Source: Symsagittifera roscoffensis
Taxonomy: Eukaryota > Xenacoelomorpha > Acoela > Convolutidae
Reading direction: 5' to 3'
DNA length: 64,000 bases
Assembly: GCF_963678635.1 (NCBI RefSeq)
Contig: NC_087066.1
Location: 26,017,986-26,081,985 of the forward strand
Shown: piece after piece, positions 47,147 to 57,625 of the stretch
How positions within the stretch are numbered: position 1 is the stretch's first letter
How the letters are laid out: each line of letters starts with the position of its first letter
Notes under the pieces: model-generated
What the model saw: the letters and a program-made list of their open reading frames with translations, nothing else
The model's database searches: none
Told to the model about the DNA's origin: nothing
Made by a program: the position numbers and the translations under genes

Positions 47147-48023
47147 ATTTATATTTAATAATCTTTGCACCTCTGAAACATTTTGAATTTTCATTTTTCA
47201 AAATAACATGCTGACAAACACGCAACGATTCTAGTTCATAATCAGCCAATAGGATTCATCCAATCCGTCACCTTCTCTAACTTTAACACAGATCAACTAG
47301 ACGAACGATATAAAACTCCAGGCATATCTATAACTATAACTTTGCGACCTCCAGGTCAAAAATAAGCAAACCACCCCAATTTGACAACTAAAATAAATAT
47401 CACCATAATATCATAACCCTCCCTTATCTAATAACCCAAAGATCAACAATATTTCCCCAACTTAGACCTCAAATACCCCCCAAAACAAATCTGTTAAATT
47501 AGCCTAAAGTAAAAAACCGACCATTTCAATTAGCCTAAAGTATAAAAATCTCAAAATACCCCGGATCATTTGACAAATAAAAATAAAGAAAAAGAAGACC
47601 TCCCGATCACCATAAAAATTGCCCCCAACAATTTTTCACAAAACTCAACCCACTTGTCAAAAAACCAATAAATAATCCGACCACACTTGAAAATTGCCTC
47701 AAACAACAAAAAATATTCGATTGAGAAATCATTTCTTAAATGCTCTTCTCTCAATCAGTCAACATAATTCTAACAAATCTCAACAATTTTTTACGATATT
47801 TAAACTTTTCATAATATTTCTTTTTGATATCTTTGAATCTTTTGTAATAATTTTAATCATTTTTTGCAATATTTTTTAAATTATCTCTTCAATATTTGAA
47901 CTATACCTCCAGCTTTCAAAAGCTTTTGACTATATCCACAGGTACGATTCACAAAACTTGTCTAAATGATACGAACCATAATGAATACTATAATAAACAT
48001 AAATTTTTTCACTAAAAAAATAG
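47147..48023. other. Element 2 pol-ORF C spacer, non-coding
   Basis: ~0.88 kb AT-rich, without a frame. It has repeated AATTAGCCTAAAGTA motifs near 47500-47545. Toward the end lie possible splice acceptors: a CCACAG at ~47936-47941, a TAG at 48021-48023 preceded by TTTTTTCACTAA, and CTAACCAACAG ending at 48056. A spliced subgenomic mRNA for the downstream genes could use one of these (inference). Confidence 0.45.
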
Positions 48024-49151
48024 ATCAAAAACCTATCAAAAATTGCTAACCAACAGTCACAAAGTCAGTCTTCACCGACATCATCCCAAGATAACCCAAC
48101 AACACCTTCAACTACCCAAAATCCCCAAACATCTACACGAATTTCCTTTCAAGATAACCCATATACTTTTGAAGAACGACACACTCGCTTATCTGAACCA
48201 CTAGAACCAGTTCAACGACAAGCACCTCTAAGTGAACCAACATATAACCTATACCCAACACTACCACAAGAACTAAGTAGAATACGCAATCTTAGTCAAA
48301 ACCAAAATACAGTAGAAATAAATAGACACATTATACATCCTCGACGAAACAGAAATTCTCCCCGAGTCCATTTTGAAATACCTCAATCCCCATCACAAAG
48401 TACTCCAGAAAACCCAATTGGTATATTACCAGAAACCCCTACGCTTCTTTCACAGCGTAGCACCTCAAGCCTACCCTCAGATTACTTAGGTTCAACACCA
48501 ACATCTGAACAAATACGTGAAAATCCCTTTAACCCTCCAAACCCAACATCACGACTACCATATTGGACAACACATTCATTCACACAAGGTGAACCAAATT
48601 TAACCAATGACCCAATAGATATTTCTTCAGATACAACAACATCCTCATCACTACCAGAAACATTATCACTACCATCAACACCATCAATCAGCCAAATTTC
48701 ACCGACGCCTTTTAACTTAAATTTTCCAAATAACCTCGACGCTAGATATCGAGAACAGTCATCAACAAATATTCCTTTAAGACTAGATTGGAATACATTC
48801 ACAGCACCTCCACCACTATTTGGACAACACCTAGAAAGTAACCGACTCCACAACTGGGCACTTAATAGACTACAATATCGACAAGACATCCACGAAGACA
48901 TTCGTGATCACAACATCCAAATACTCCAACAAAATAGTCTACAATTAAAATTTGAAATCACAGTTAAATTAAACAACATTGCTCAACATCCCTACCCATT
49001 AAACCCACCAAACATAACAGCTCAATCACTACCACCACCATTTATAACAACTGAAGTAATATATAAATACGACAGATATACCAAAAAGACAATTGGTTAC
49101 ATCACATTTTATAACCCATACTCAGGATTATCATACACATGTATATTCTAA
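48024..49151 (+). CDS. Element 2 ORF C: 375 codons, open, no ATG
   Basis: Read codon by codon from just after TAG 48021-48023 to TAA 49149-49151, this frame has no stop and no ATG, so an ATG scan does not show it. The N-terminal two thirds are Ser/Thr/Pro/Asn/Gln-rich (SQSSPTSSQDNPTTPST), with an LYPTL motif that matches the LYPx(n)L late-domain pattern and a basic patch (HPRRNRNSPR). A helical stretch near residues 275-310 (RLHNWALNRLQYRQDIHEDI) and a compact end (TKKTIGYITFYNPYSGL) follow. It overlaps the env ATG by 13 bases. It probably needs a spliced leader supplying AUG, or non-AUG initiation. Function unknown. Confidence 0.6.
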   Translation: MKNLSKIANQQSQSQSSPTSSQDNPTTPSTTQNPQTSTRISFQDNPYTFEERHTRLSEPLEPVQRQAPLSEPTYNLYPTLPQELSRIRNLSQNQNTVEINRHIIHPRRNRNSPRVHFEIPQSPSQSTPENPIGILPETPTLLSQRSTSSLPSDYLGSTPTSEQIRENPFNPPNPTSRLPYWTTHSFTQGEPNLTNDPIDISSDTTTSSSLPETLSLPSTPSISQISPTPFNLNFPNNLDARYREQSSTNIPLRLDWNTFTAPPPLFGQHLESNRLHNWALNRLQYRQDIHEDIRDHNIQILQQNSLQLKFEITVKLNNIAQHPYPLNPPNITAQSLPPPFITTEVIYKYDRYTKKTIGYITFYNPYSGLSYTCIF

Positions 49152-51148
49152 AAATATTAATTTTTCTCCAACTCCCTTTTCTCGTAATCTCCAATCAAAA
49201 CATAAACCCTTCCCCCCGCACAGGACCCCAAGATTTATTAGTAACACATTATGATTGTGAAGAAAACGAACAAAAAACACTACACAAATAAGCAATAAAT
49301 CAAGTATCACAATGCGAAACAGAACCACAAGCTATAGAAACTACAAATGAAATAGCAACACTTTATTCAAAAGCCCGAGCAACAACAGTTATAGGATATA
49401 AATTCACAGCAACATTTTCTGAAAAGAAAGTACATTGCTCACAAGTTTCTAATGGAAATAAAAACCGACTTGACCACGAATCATTCTACCAGAGTAATAT
49501 CGAACGACTTTTACATCTCCGTCCCGAAGATTGTAAAAACGAGTTACTCAGATTAAATATCACAAGAAATAAAAATTCAGATAGAAAGTTAGTATACTTC
49601 CAAGTTTTTTCAGACTCTGTACATCAAGCAGAACTTGAAAGATATCAAGGACATATAAAATTAGATGAAAAATACCCATATAACGGCGCAAACGGAAGAT
49701 TAACTTATGACATACACGATAAACACTGGATACCACATATTGGCATAAATAACCCATCAAACTGCAAAGCAGACACAAAACATAAAGGGTATCAAGAAAT
49801 AATGTTTTTCGATTGGAAAATACAACTCGAAAAAATACAACTCACACGCGATTTATCAGACAACACAATGATCTATCAAGGAATTAGATTACCTTGTAAA
49901 AATGATCAAGGCTATTGTGACCCTACAACACGAACACAAGCAACAATTGTTTGGTTCCCCGAAGACACATGTACAACATTTCAAGTAGCAAAAATACACG
50001 CTCGTCTGATAAAATTTCACGAAAAATATTTTATACAATCAATTCCATATGAACAAGTAAATCCATCACGAAAACAAAGTTCAAATTTTCGAAACACACA
50101 CAATGTAGAAAACAAATATAAACGTTTTCAAATATATCAAGAAACAGAACTTGCATGTAAATACAGAAACCCACTTCACAAAACACAATACTCCGAAATA
50201 TTAGTTGAATACAAAAAAGGATTCGACATGACCACTGGAAAAATAAAAATCGACCCATACGCCACAAGTCATCCTATCAACGAAGGAACACCATATATAC
50301 CAGTTAATTTTCAAAAAAGTAACGGTCAACCTGGTGGACATCTAAAACCCCATGACACTACAAGCACACGTTTACAAGAACTATCACTTATGAATAATAC
50401 ATATTTTGGTAATATCCACTATGATATTCACCTAGATATGAAGTTAGACTACACAATTAGCCGCATTTTTCAAGAAATGTCACTCTCCGAATTAGAAACA
50501 CTTCACCAACTATGCGAATTAGAAAGGACACAAATCCTACAATCACTTGCACTAGCAGTATTAAAAATACCCTATGCAGGATATTTACTATCAGGAAATA
50601 GATCAAATGTTTTAGACTACGAAGGAAACATTTTATGGTTTTATACATGTACCAAAAAATTATCACCCCTATACGTTTTTGAAGATAAACGATGCTATAA
50701 AAGAATCCCTATCTTTTATAAGAATAAAGTACATTTCGTTGACACACTTTCCAGAAGAACCTATTTCTGGGATACCGCAGTCCCATGTGGATCAGAAAAT
50801 AGCCACAATGTAGTACAACTAAACCCTGATGAAGATAAATATTACCTTCTTACCCCATATCCCACATTAATGCAATCACTCAAAAAATTTTCACCTGAAA
50901 GCATTAGAGCTATCGCTCGAAACCCAAATATTGACTTACAATCAATTGGAATATATTCAAAATCAGATATTCAACATCACATTAGAACACAACAATTCCA
51001 AGAATTATTAACACAAATGGACACTATACAAAGACAATCAATTGACCAAAACTTACGCAAACTTGCCGAAACCGCAGGATTTGCAGACATTTATACACAA
51101 GACTATAGCGGATATTTTAAAGACATTAAAGACTATATATATATCTAA
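49139..51148 (+). pseudogene. env: Element 2 env-like glycoprotein, ectodomain (one stop)
   Basis: ATG 49139 starts a 17-residue hydrophobic signal peptide (MYILKILIFLQLPFLVIS). TAA at 49289-49291 interrupts at codon 51, and the same frame is then open to TAA 51146-51148. Cysteines recur in pairs typical of a disulfide-bonded ectodomain (HYDCEENE, VSQCETEP, KVHCSQV, EDCKNELL). Acceptors for N-glycans include LNITRN and NNTYFGN. The layout resembles glycoproteins captured from negative-strand RNA viruses more than a gypsy-type F-like env, but this is an impression from Cys spacing. It would mediate cell attachment and fusion. The copy is disabled. Confidence 0.6.
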
Positions 51149-51759
51149 ACGGTGAAAAATACCGTCCACAAGATATATCACCTATAAATATTTTTAGCTT
51201 TGTTAGACTCAAAAATGAAATTCTTGATTTTCTAGGATGGCCCTACTACATCTTAGAAAAATTAACTATTTTATACGCAATGTTTAACTTTTTAGGATTT
51301 CTTTTTTCACTCTTAAAAGGAATCTACAATACATGTGCTATACACACACAAGTAAATAGACAAGCAAGTGTAGCACGCATACTATTTGCAGGATTTTTCG
51401 GAATTTTTTCTTCATCAATAAACAAATTTCTTTTAGACGCACAAATAAAAGAATACAACACAAAAATAGCAACAAGACAGAACACATACGACGAAGAACA
51501 TAACAATGTAGACAAAACGCCTACAGCACCACAGTTACCACCCCTACCACATAACCATCCATTATCCCTAGTCCCACGACATTTTCGAAATTTAGCAATA
51601 ACACATAATCCAAATTTTAGACCAACCATATCACAAAGTCCCATTCAACATATAATGACACACCATTCACTGGATGAAAATACTTATGAACAAATTATAG
51701 AACAACCCCATACCACCGCTTTTCAGTCTCAAAATAATAATTTTTTTAGCCCACGATGA
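51149..51759 (+). pseudogene. env: Element 2 env-like C-terminus: two membrane segments and tail
   Basis: A TA-repeat slip just before 51146 puts the rest of env in another frame, open from ~51142 to TGA 51757-51759. Two hydrophobic segments lie at ~51259-51325 (ILYAMFNFLGFLFSLLKG) and ~51370-51440 (ARILFAGFFGIFSS). A hydrophilic, Pro/His-rich tail of ~100 residues follows, including PPLPHNHPLS. The shift separates the ectodomain from its anchor. Confidence 0.6.
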
Positions 51760-53552
51760 GCCGACAACTTGGATCCCTACACCGCTCAAATTCCCACCCA
51801 ACCAACCTCACCACTCCAATTACAATCATTCCCTTTTTTGCTTTCCCGCCACCCGATTTCCCAACCAATAATGTAACATCAGGCATGAATTCAGATACTA
51901 ATTCACAAATCTCAGTTTTATACTCCACTTCACAACTCAATAACCCAAATATTGAAACCCCCGATGAATTTGCCGACTCTGAACCATCTCCATCCAATAA
52001 TTTTCACACCAATCCCTCAGTTTTTTCCCAACCCCCTTTTCAACCAATACCACCAAATAACCCTGTCCCAACCATTTCTACACCCTCTTATGCTTCCCAA
52101 GTCACTCCAACCTACTCTTCACTTCACTCAGACCGATCATCCAAATCTCCCCAGAACTAGATAATTTTATCACCCTACAACAACAACCCTTCCACCTTGA
52201 CAATTCCACTATAAACCAAATTTCATCCACAATAGATACATCTAACCCACCTACCCCTACACCCTCTTCAGCTTATACCGCATCATTAGCACCATCATCC
52301 ACATCCACCGAATCTTCAATTAGTACTAATAGAGCATATCGCACTTTCAAAAGAAAATTCCCAAACCATCCTTTCCCAACAAAACCAGGAACAGCCCGTG
52401 AATATATAAATCATCCAAATCACACTAACACGAAAGAATTTTTAGCTATCACCTTACCCTCATTTCCACAATATACTTTGAACACCACTCACAACACTAA
52501 CGACACACGTAGTTTTGTCGATGAACACGTTTTAATGCCTACCCTTCCTTGGACCTCATATTATCATTTTACTAACCCCCTTTGCCTACCTTTATCTAAC
52601 ACTCACATCGATATAGAGCGAAATAAAGATATGCTATATCGACTCACTACACCACTAACACATAGACAATTTACTTATATCGGATATAAAAAGTCACTAA
52701 AAACACACACTGCACCCCGAGCTAACGAATATGCGCTAGAATATTACGATCATAACATCATCCGAACTAACCAAGACCAATTTTTAGATGATGATCGCTT
52801 CGCTAACCCACAAATCACAGAAAAATTCTTCATTAAAACACCATATGTCTTTACACTCAATATATTTGATCGCAAATTTGACCACATCATTTCAGAAGCA
52901 CTAACCGACACACAAGCATACGAAAGTTTTAAAGAACGCTTTCAATTATTTTCACTAACCTTTCATTTCCTTGCACCACATGAACGAGATTTGCACTGCT
53001 CACACGATATCATATATCATGTTACGCACTAAACAAACCCACACATATACATATTATCGTTTTATACAAAATCACTTTGACCTACACACTCCATCAAGAC
53101 AACCACACCACCGATTTCAATTTATTAATTCTAAATACACCTCACCATTTTTTCTTAACTTCACATATTGCATTAAAGATACTAACCTTCATGGCATTCT
53201 TCGCAATTACGACCCCATAACCCAAATGTATATTTTTTGTCCCATCACGAAGACCTTCAACGCAGAAGAATCCAGACCCTTCCGTATCCCACACGAATTT
53301 GTTCAACCTATAGAAATCCCCATATTAGAATTCATCCACAACACTAAATACAATCACAAATTATATAATCTCATCCAAAACACACCTTATGAGTTTGCAG
53401 TTGGCACTGAAGAACTAACAACCATTAAAACACTTCAATTGCTTTGGCCACTGCTTCAAACTAAAAACATCATCCGCATATTAGCAAAATTACTCACAAC
53501 TTCCGACCTAATCCACGACATCTTCCCCCACGGATTTTTCCCCGACGACTAA
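51756..53552 (+). pseudogene. Element 2 ORF D: ~600 codons after env, two frameshifts
   Basis: The start ATG (51756) overlaps the env stop as ATGA, suggesting termination-coupled re-initiation. The first ~130 codons (51756-52160) are Ser/Pro/Asn-rich. A shift near 52140 moves to the frame open from ~52140 through TAA 53030-53032 (52478-53032 is its second half: LPWTSYYHFTNPLCLP, YRLTTPLTHRQFTYIGYKK). A second shift near 53027 continues in the frame of 52971-53552 (FINSKYTSPFFLNF, FRIPHEFVQPIEIPI), ending TAA 53550-53552. The C-terminal 350 residues look globular, rich in aromatic and His residues, with no signal or membrane span. No family recognised. Confidence 0.5.
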
Positions 53553-53555
53553 CAG

Positions 53556-53634
53556 GTAAGTATGAATTATACATATTATTAACTAACAAATTCAAGATGA
53601 AACACTAACCATTCTTTATCCATGTCTTCTTTAG
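53556..53634 (+). other. Candidate 79-bp intron in the element 2 3' region
   Basis: CAG|GTAAGT (donor, GT at 53556) starts four bases after the ORF D stop. CACTAACC gives a branch site near 53605, and a pyrimidine-rich stretch ends in TTCTTTAG (acceptor at 53634). All three signals match consensus. Confidence 0.5.
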
Positions 53635-55147
53635 AATTTTAGTCTTCATCCAACGATCATCTGAAAAATAAACAAAAGAAAAATAAAAAATCGAAAACTT
53701 CTTCAAACTGCTTAAAACTCTATTAATATTTTGCACCAAACAAGTTAAATAAAATTTATACCAATGCAGTAAATTAATTTATAAATGGTTTCCCCCACAA
53801 GCAGTAAATCTAATAATGATGAAAATTTGTAACTTAATTTTTTCCAACAACTAGCAGTAAAGTTGAAATTCTATGTAGTAAATTGATAAAACGAAAATGC
53901 AGTACTAACCTTTTGATATTTCCATTCATTCGCACAAAAATTCTATCCACACTCGCACAGCTCGCCCACGAAGAATTGTTTAAAATAATGAATTTCAGTT
54001 TCAAGCCTTCACACTCAACAACTTTAACACACGATAACACGTTTCAAACTTTCCTTTAACCCGGTTGGAAAGGAATTATATACTAAACAAAACTAACCAA
54101 CGCAGCTTACTAAATACCACAAATCATAGAATAACAGCATGACTAAGAAAAGGAAACCAACGGTACCCAAACCGGATTAACCCAGTTTGAAACTGGATAA
54201 TTTATTCTTTTGAAGACCATTATAAAGTCTAAGAAAGAAATAATAAAACACAAAAAAGTCGAAAGACAAACCCATACGAAAAACAATTTGATTTTCGAAA
54301 AAAGGACACAACCAACGTAACATAAGAAAAACCACAATAAACCCAACATAAAACGTTATCACATAACAGGACCTCTCACAGAAACCGCACGAAATCATAC
54401 TCCCACTCCTGGCCTAACCCACCAGAAGAGGACGTCCTGAGCATGCTCTATAGTCGGCCTAACCCACCGCGCTACATCCACGCTTTGTGACCACACTCCA
54501 ATTTTTAATAAGAGGTACTCAAGGGTGAGTAACTCTTCAAAATAACCGAACTAAAACAAAAAGCTTTTGTGAAAACAATTAACCAAAATCATAACTAAAA
54601 TACCAAACTAATAAAAGTTTTATAAAATGTAAATTATACTATGCAATATATAGATCAGCATACAACACCAAAGACGAACATCCAAAGACAAAACGACCCC
54701 ACTACACTCGAAAAAGAATGGCCAACCACAATCAAAATGCCGCTCACAATCACAACTCAAAGGATTTAGAGTACGACTTGACTTCGCAGAAAAGGACTTC
54801 ATTGAACTAGACCAATGACCACCTCGATGTCCAAGTATACGTACAGATCCGAGTAACCAGGCATCCCCTCCACGCACAATCTCCACGCCATTCCCAGACA
54901 AGGTCAAACACAAAGAAGTTCTCTACATGAAACAGAAAAACCTGTCATAGCCAACCATTCTGAAATCAGATTTGAGTTTGTTGCAAAAACCCAGTCGTTG
55001 TCATTTAAAGATACAACGATCGGACCTGGAACTTCTCTAACAAGAGAACCCAAAAGAAATATGATGTTCGCCAAATACCAACGTCCATCATCCATCATTC
55101 GAATTGCAGAAAGACAATTCTAAAAAACTCTGTAAACCCCGGATGGG
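53635..55147. other. Element 2 3' region, non-coding
   Basis: ~1.5 kb without a supported gene. It is more GC-rich around 54400-54480, where GGCCTAACCCACC occurs twice (tRNA-like on the minus strand, see findings). A few-base purine stretch, GGATGGG, precedes the 3' LTR where a polypurine tract is expected. Confidence 0.4.
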
Positions 55148-56495
55148 TGGAACCTGATCTAAACTACATTTTATGATTGGATAAATTAGATATTTTACCA
55201 CTGTAAAGTATTTAATATTAACCAATCATGATCCATCTGACTAACAACCCACTTATTTGTAAGTGCTGAAATTACTTGTAATTTCAGCACCAGAGAGATT
55301 TGAATTTAACTTAGAAATTAGTTGGACTCTCCAAGAGGACTTCAGCAGCCGCAATAAACCAGTATACCCTAGATCTATTGAGCCTAGCAGAGACTAGTTA
55401 AACAACCTGAGACTAGATAGTATAAGAGTAAGATTAGGATCGGTATTAGACTAAGAAGTTGCACGAATCTATCCGGCCGAAAATAAGATAGCGTGACGAG
55501 CAGACGGTGTACCCTATCCGAAATTACTCTATGAGTTAACCACTTCGGTCCTAACTCACAGTTTACATATTACCCTGGACCCTTAGGAGTTAATACCAGT
55601 ATCCTCGGATGACAATATCATATGAGGACCTAAAACAAAACCTCAGTAGAGCTCAGTGGTTTTTCCAAACTTTCAAAGACAATCAAGCCCAGTCAAGTTT
55701 TCTCAGGGCCAAGATGACAAAATTACAAAATTTTGACAGTCTCTACATTTTCTGGACAAATTTTCGGCAGAGGATATGAGTGGCACACCTTCGCCACGGA
55801 GTATTATACAAGTTTACCTGTAAAACTTCAAGAAAAACCTGAAAAGTTACTTATTTATTTGGCTCTTTTTCATCCCCCCCACCTGCAATTTTTATAACTA
55901 AAATTACTGTTCGCATTGTCCGATTGTCATGAAAATTGACATGCAAATAAATAAAGCCATGAAACATTTTTGCTCTTTATAATTAACCTTGTAAGACCAC
56001 TCGTTAGACCCTAAAATTGACGCTCATTATTGTTACTCAAAAAACTTTCTCATATTAATATTTGGAAGTTTTCACAAGAGGAGAAAATGCGACGGTTGCG
56101 TAACTTTACGTTGAAACTCAGAGCTATTCTACATCATTTATTGGACAGAATTAAGGAGAGTTAATTGAATTGTCAAGTTCGGGACAGGTACCGAACTTAA
56201 CACACTGTTGAATTGTACATCAGGTGTCACACGTAATTGGTTGACAAATACAATTGCAGTTGATCATTCAATTATTCAATGAAGCATATCTATTGGTAAA
56301 TTATTGGAACATTCTGCTTTCTACTAAATTCAATTTCTTTTTCTTTAGATTCAATAGTAGCTTAATATTTCACAGAAAATGAAAAACTGTCACAAAACTT
56401 GAAAAGTTTTTGTAGTGGCACCAAAATCCAAATTTTGCTGAAAAATTTAGCTACTTTTAGCAGATAATAAAAAACTTTTGACAAAAAACTGGTTT
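55148..56495 (+). repeat. Element 2 3' LTR (~1348 bp)
   Basis: Matches the 5' LTR, with one difference seen (GAATTGTC here, GAAATGTC there). Overlapping poly(A) signals AATAAATAAA are at 55946-55955, where the transcript would end. Confidence 0.85.
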
Positions 56496-57104
56496 TAGGA
56501 TTTTTTGTGAGTTTTGCAAATCTAAGGGCTTCCGCGGTATCAAAAGTAAAATTATGTAAATTTTTTCTTTATTACATCTTCCCCATTTTGGAGTCAGGCG
56601 CTAAAATGCTAAGCAAATGACATATAAATGAAAAACGCAGTTTAAGAAGCTTTGATTTTGGTTCAAAAAATTTACGTATTTATTATACTTTAATTTTTTC
56701 GGTCCAAACATTAACACGAAAGTCAAATGAAAAGCCAAGTTACTCCTAATGTCCCTTATTCTTTGATAACCGAGAAAACCTACTTTTAAGCTGAATAGAC
56801 TCTTTATAGAAAGAGTATATAAAAAAAGTAGACAAAAGCTATTTTTTGTTACACAATTTACATTTGAAAATGACTCCAAAAACAGTGGCAAGAATGGATT
56901 TAGATCGATTTAGAATTGATTGAAAGAGATTTTTAAACTACATTTTTGTATCAATTACATTGATTTTATATAGTTGCAAAATATTTTTTCTAGGTTTTTG
57001 CTACTTTTTTGTATAGAATTGATTGCAATCTAATTTTTTTCAGTACAGGTCAACTCAGTTGGGGTGTCCAGTAGCATGCAACATAATGTCGCAGTGACTT
57101 TAGT
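56496..57104. other. No recognisable feature
   Basis: AT-rich flank of element 2. The 96-codon minus-strand frame here is Phe/Leu-rich and unsupported. Confidence 0.4.
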
Positions 57105-57625
57105 TGCCACGTAATATCGTATTCGATAATCTTTCGAAGTTTCTATTTTTACTTTTATTTTACAAATGGTTGAAGCCAGTTTTACATCATAAGCTTTGTT
57201 ATACAACACAGAAAAAAATCAATAAAAAGCACGCAACGAGCTCAGCTCGTTGTTTAGACTGAAAAGAATCGAGACTTTAAATGCCACGTAATATCGTATT
57301 CGATAATCGTTCAAAGTTTCTATTATTACTTTTTTTTTTACAAATGGTTGAAGCCAGTTTTACATCATAAGCTTTGTTATACAACACAGAAAAAAAATCA
57401 ATAAAAAGCACGCAACGAGCTCAGCTCGTTGTTTACACTGAAAAGAATCGAGATTTTAAATGCCACGGAATTAGTATTCGATAATCTTTCGAAGTTTCTA
57501 TTACTTTTGTTTTACAAATGGTTGAAGCCAATTTTACATCATAAGTTTTGTTATGCAACAGAGAAAAAATCAAAAAAAAAGCACGCGACGAGCTGAGCTC
57601 GTTGTTTGGACTGGAAAGAATCGAG
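57105..57625. repeat. Three tandem ~178-bp repeats
   Basis: TGCCACGTAATATCG begins copies at 57105 and 57282, and its variant begins the third at 57461. Each ends with the 19-bp palindrome CAACGAGCTCAGCTCGTTG (57234-57252 in copy 1) and GAAAAGAATCGAGA. The third copy merges into the 2.76-kb array, whose units start with the same palindrome region. Confidence 0.85.

Larger units (their letters stand above)
36104..56495 (+). mobile_element. Element 2: giant env-bearing Ty3/gypsy-like retroelement, ~20.4 kb
   Basis: Two direct repeats of ~1348 bp, differing at one base that I could find (37125/56169), flank 17.7 kb of plus-strand retroviral genes. Order is ORF A, gag, pol (protease-RT-RNase H-integrase), ORF C, env-like, ORF D, intron, 3' region. 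Domain order and the YLDD RT place it with Metaviridae. Size is about three times a standard gypsy/errantivirus-like element. Stops or frameshifts interrupt ORF A, gag, pol, env and ORF D, while ORF C is intact. No clear target duplication is visible (CCAGT before, TAGGA after). Confidence 0.85.

Noticed and set aside
38505-53552. Stop-codon reassignment to explain in-frame stops in element 2
   Set aside because: All three stop codons occur in-frame, frameshifts occur too, and true gene ends use the same codons. Ordinary inactivation fits better.
54620-55098. Minus-strand ORFs in the element 2 3' region
   Set aside because: Short, Cys/Trp/Phe-rich, antisense to the element, with no domain or codon signal.
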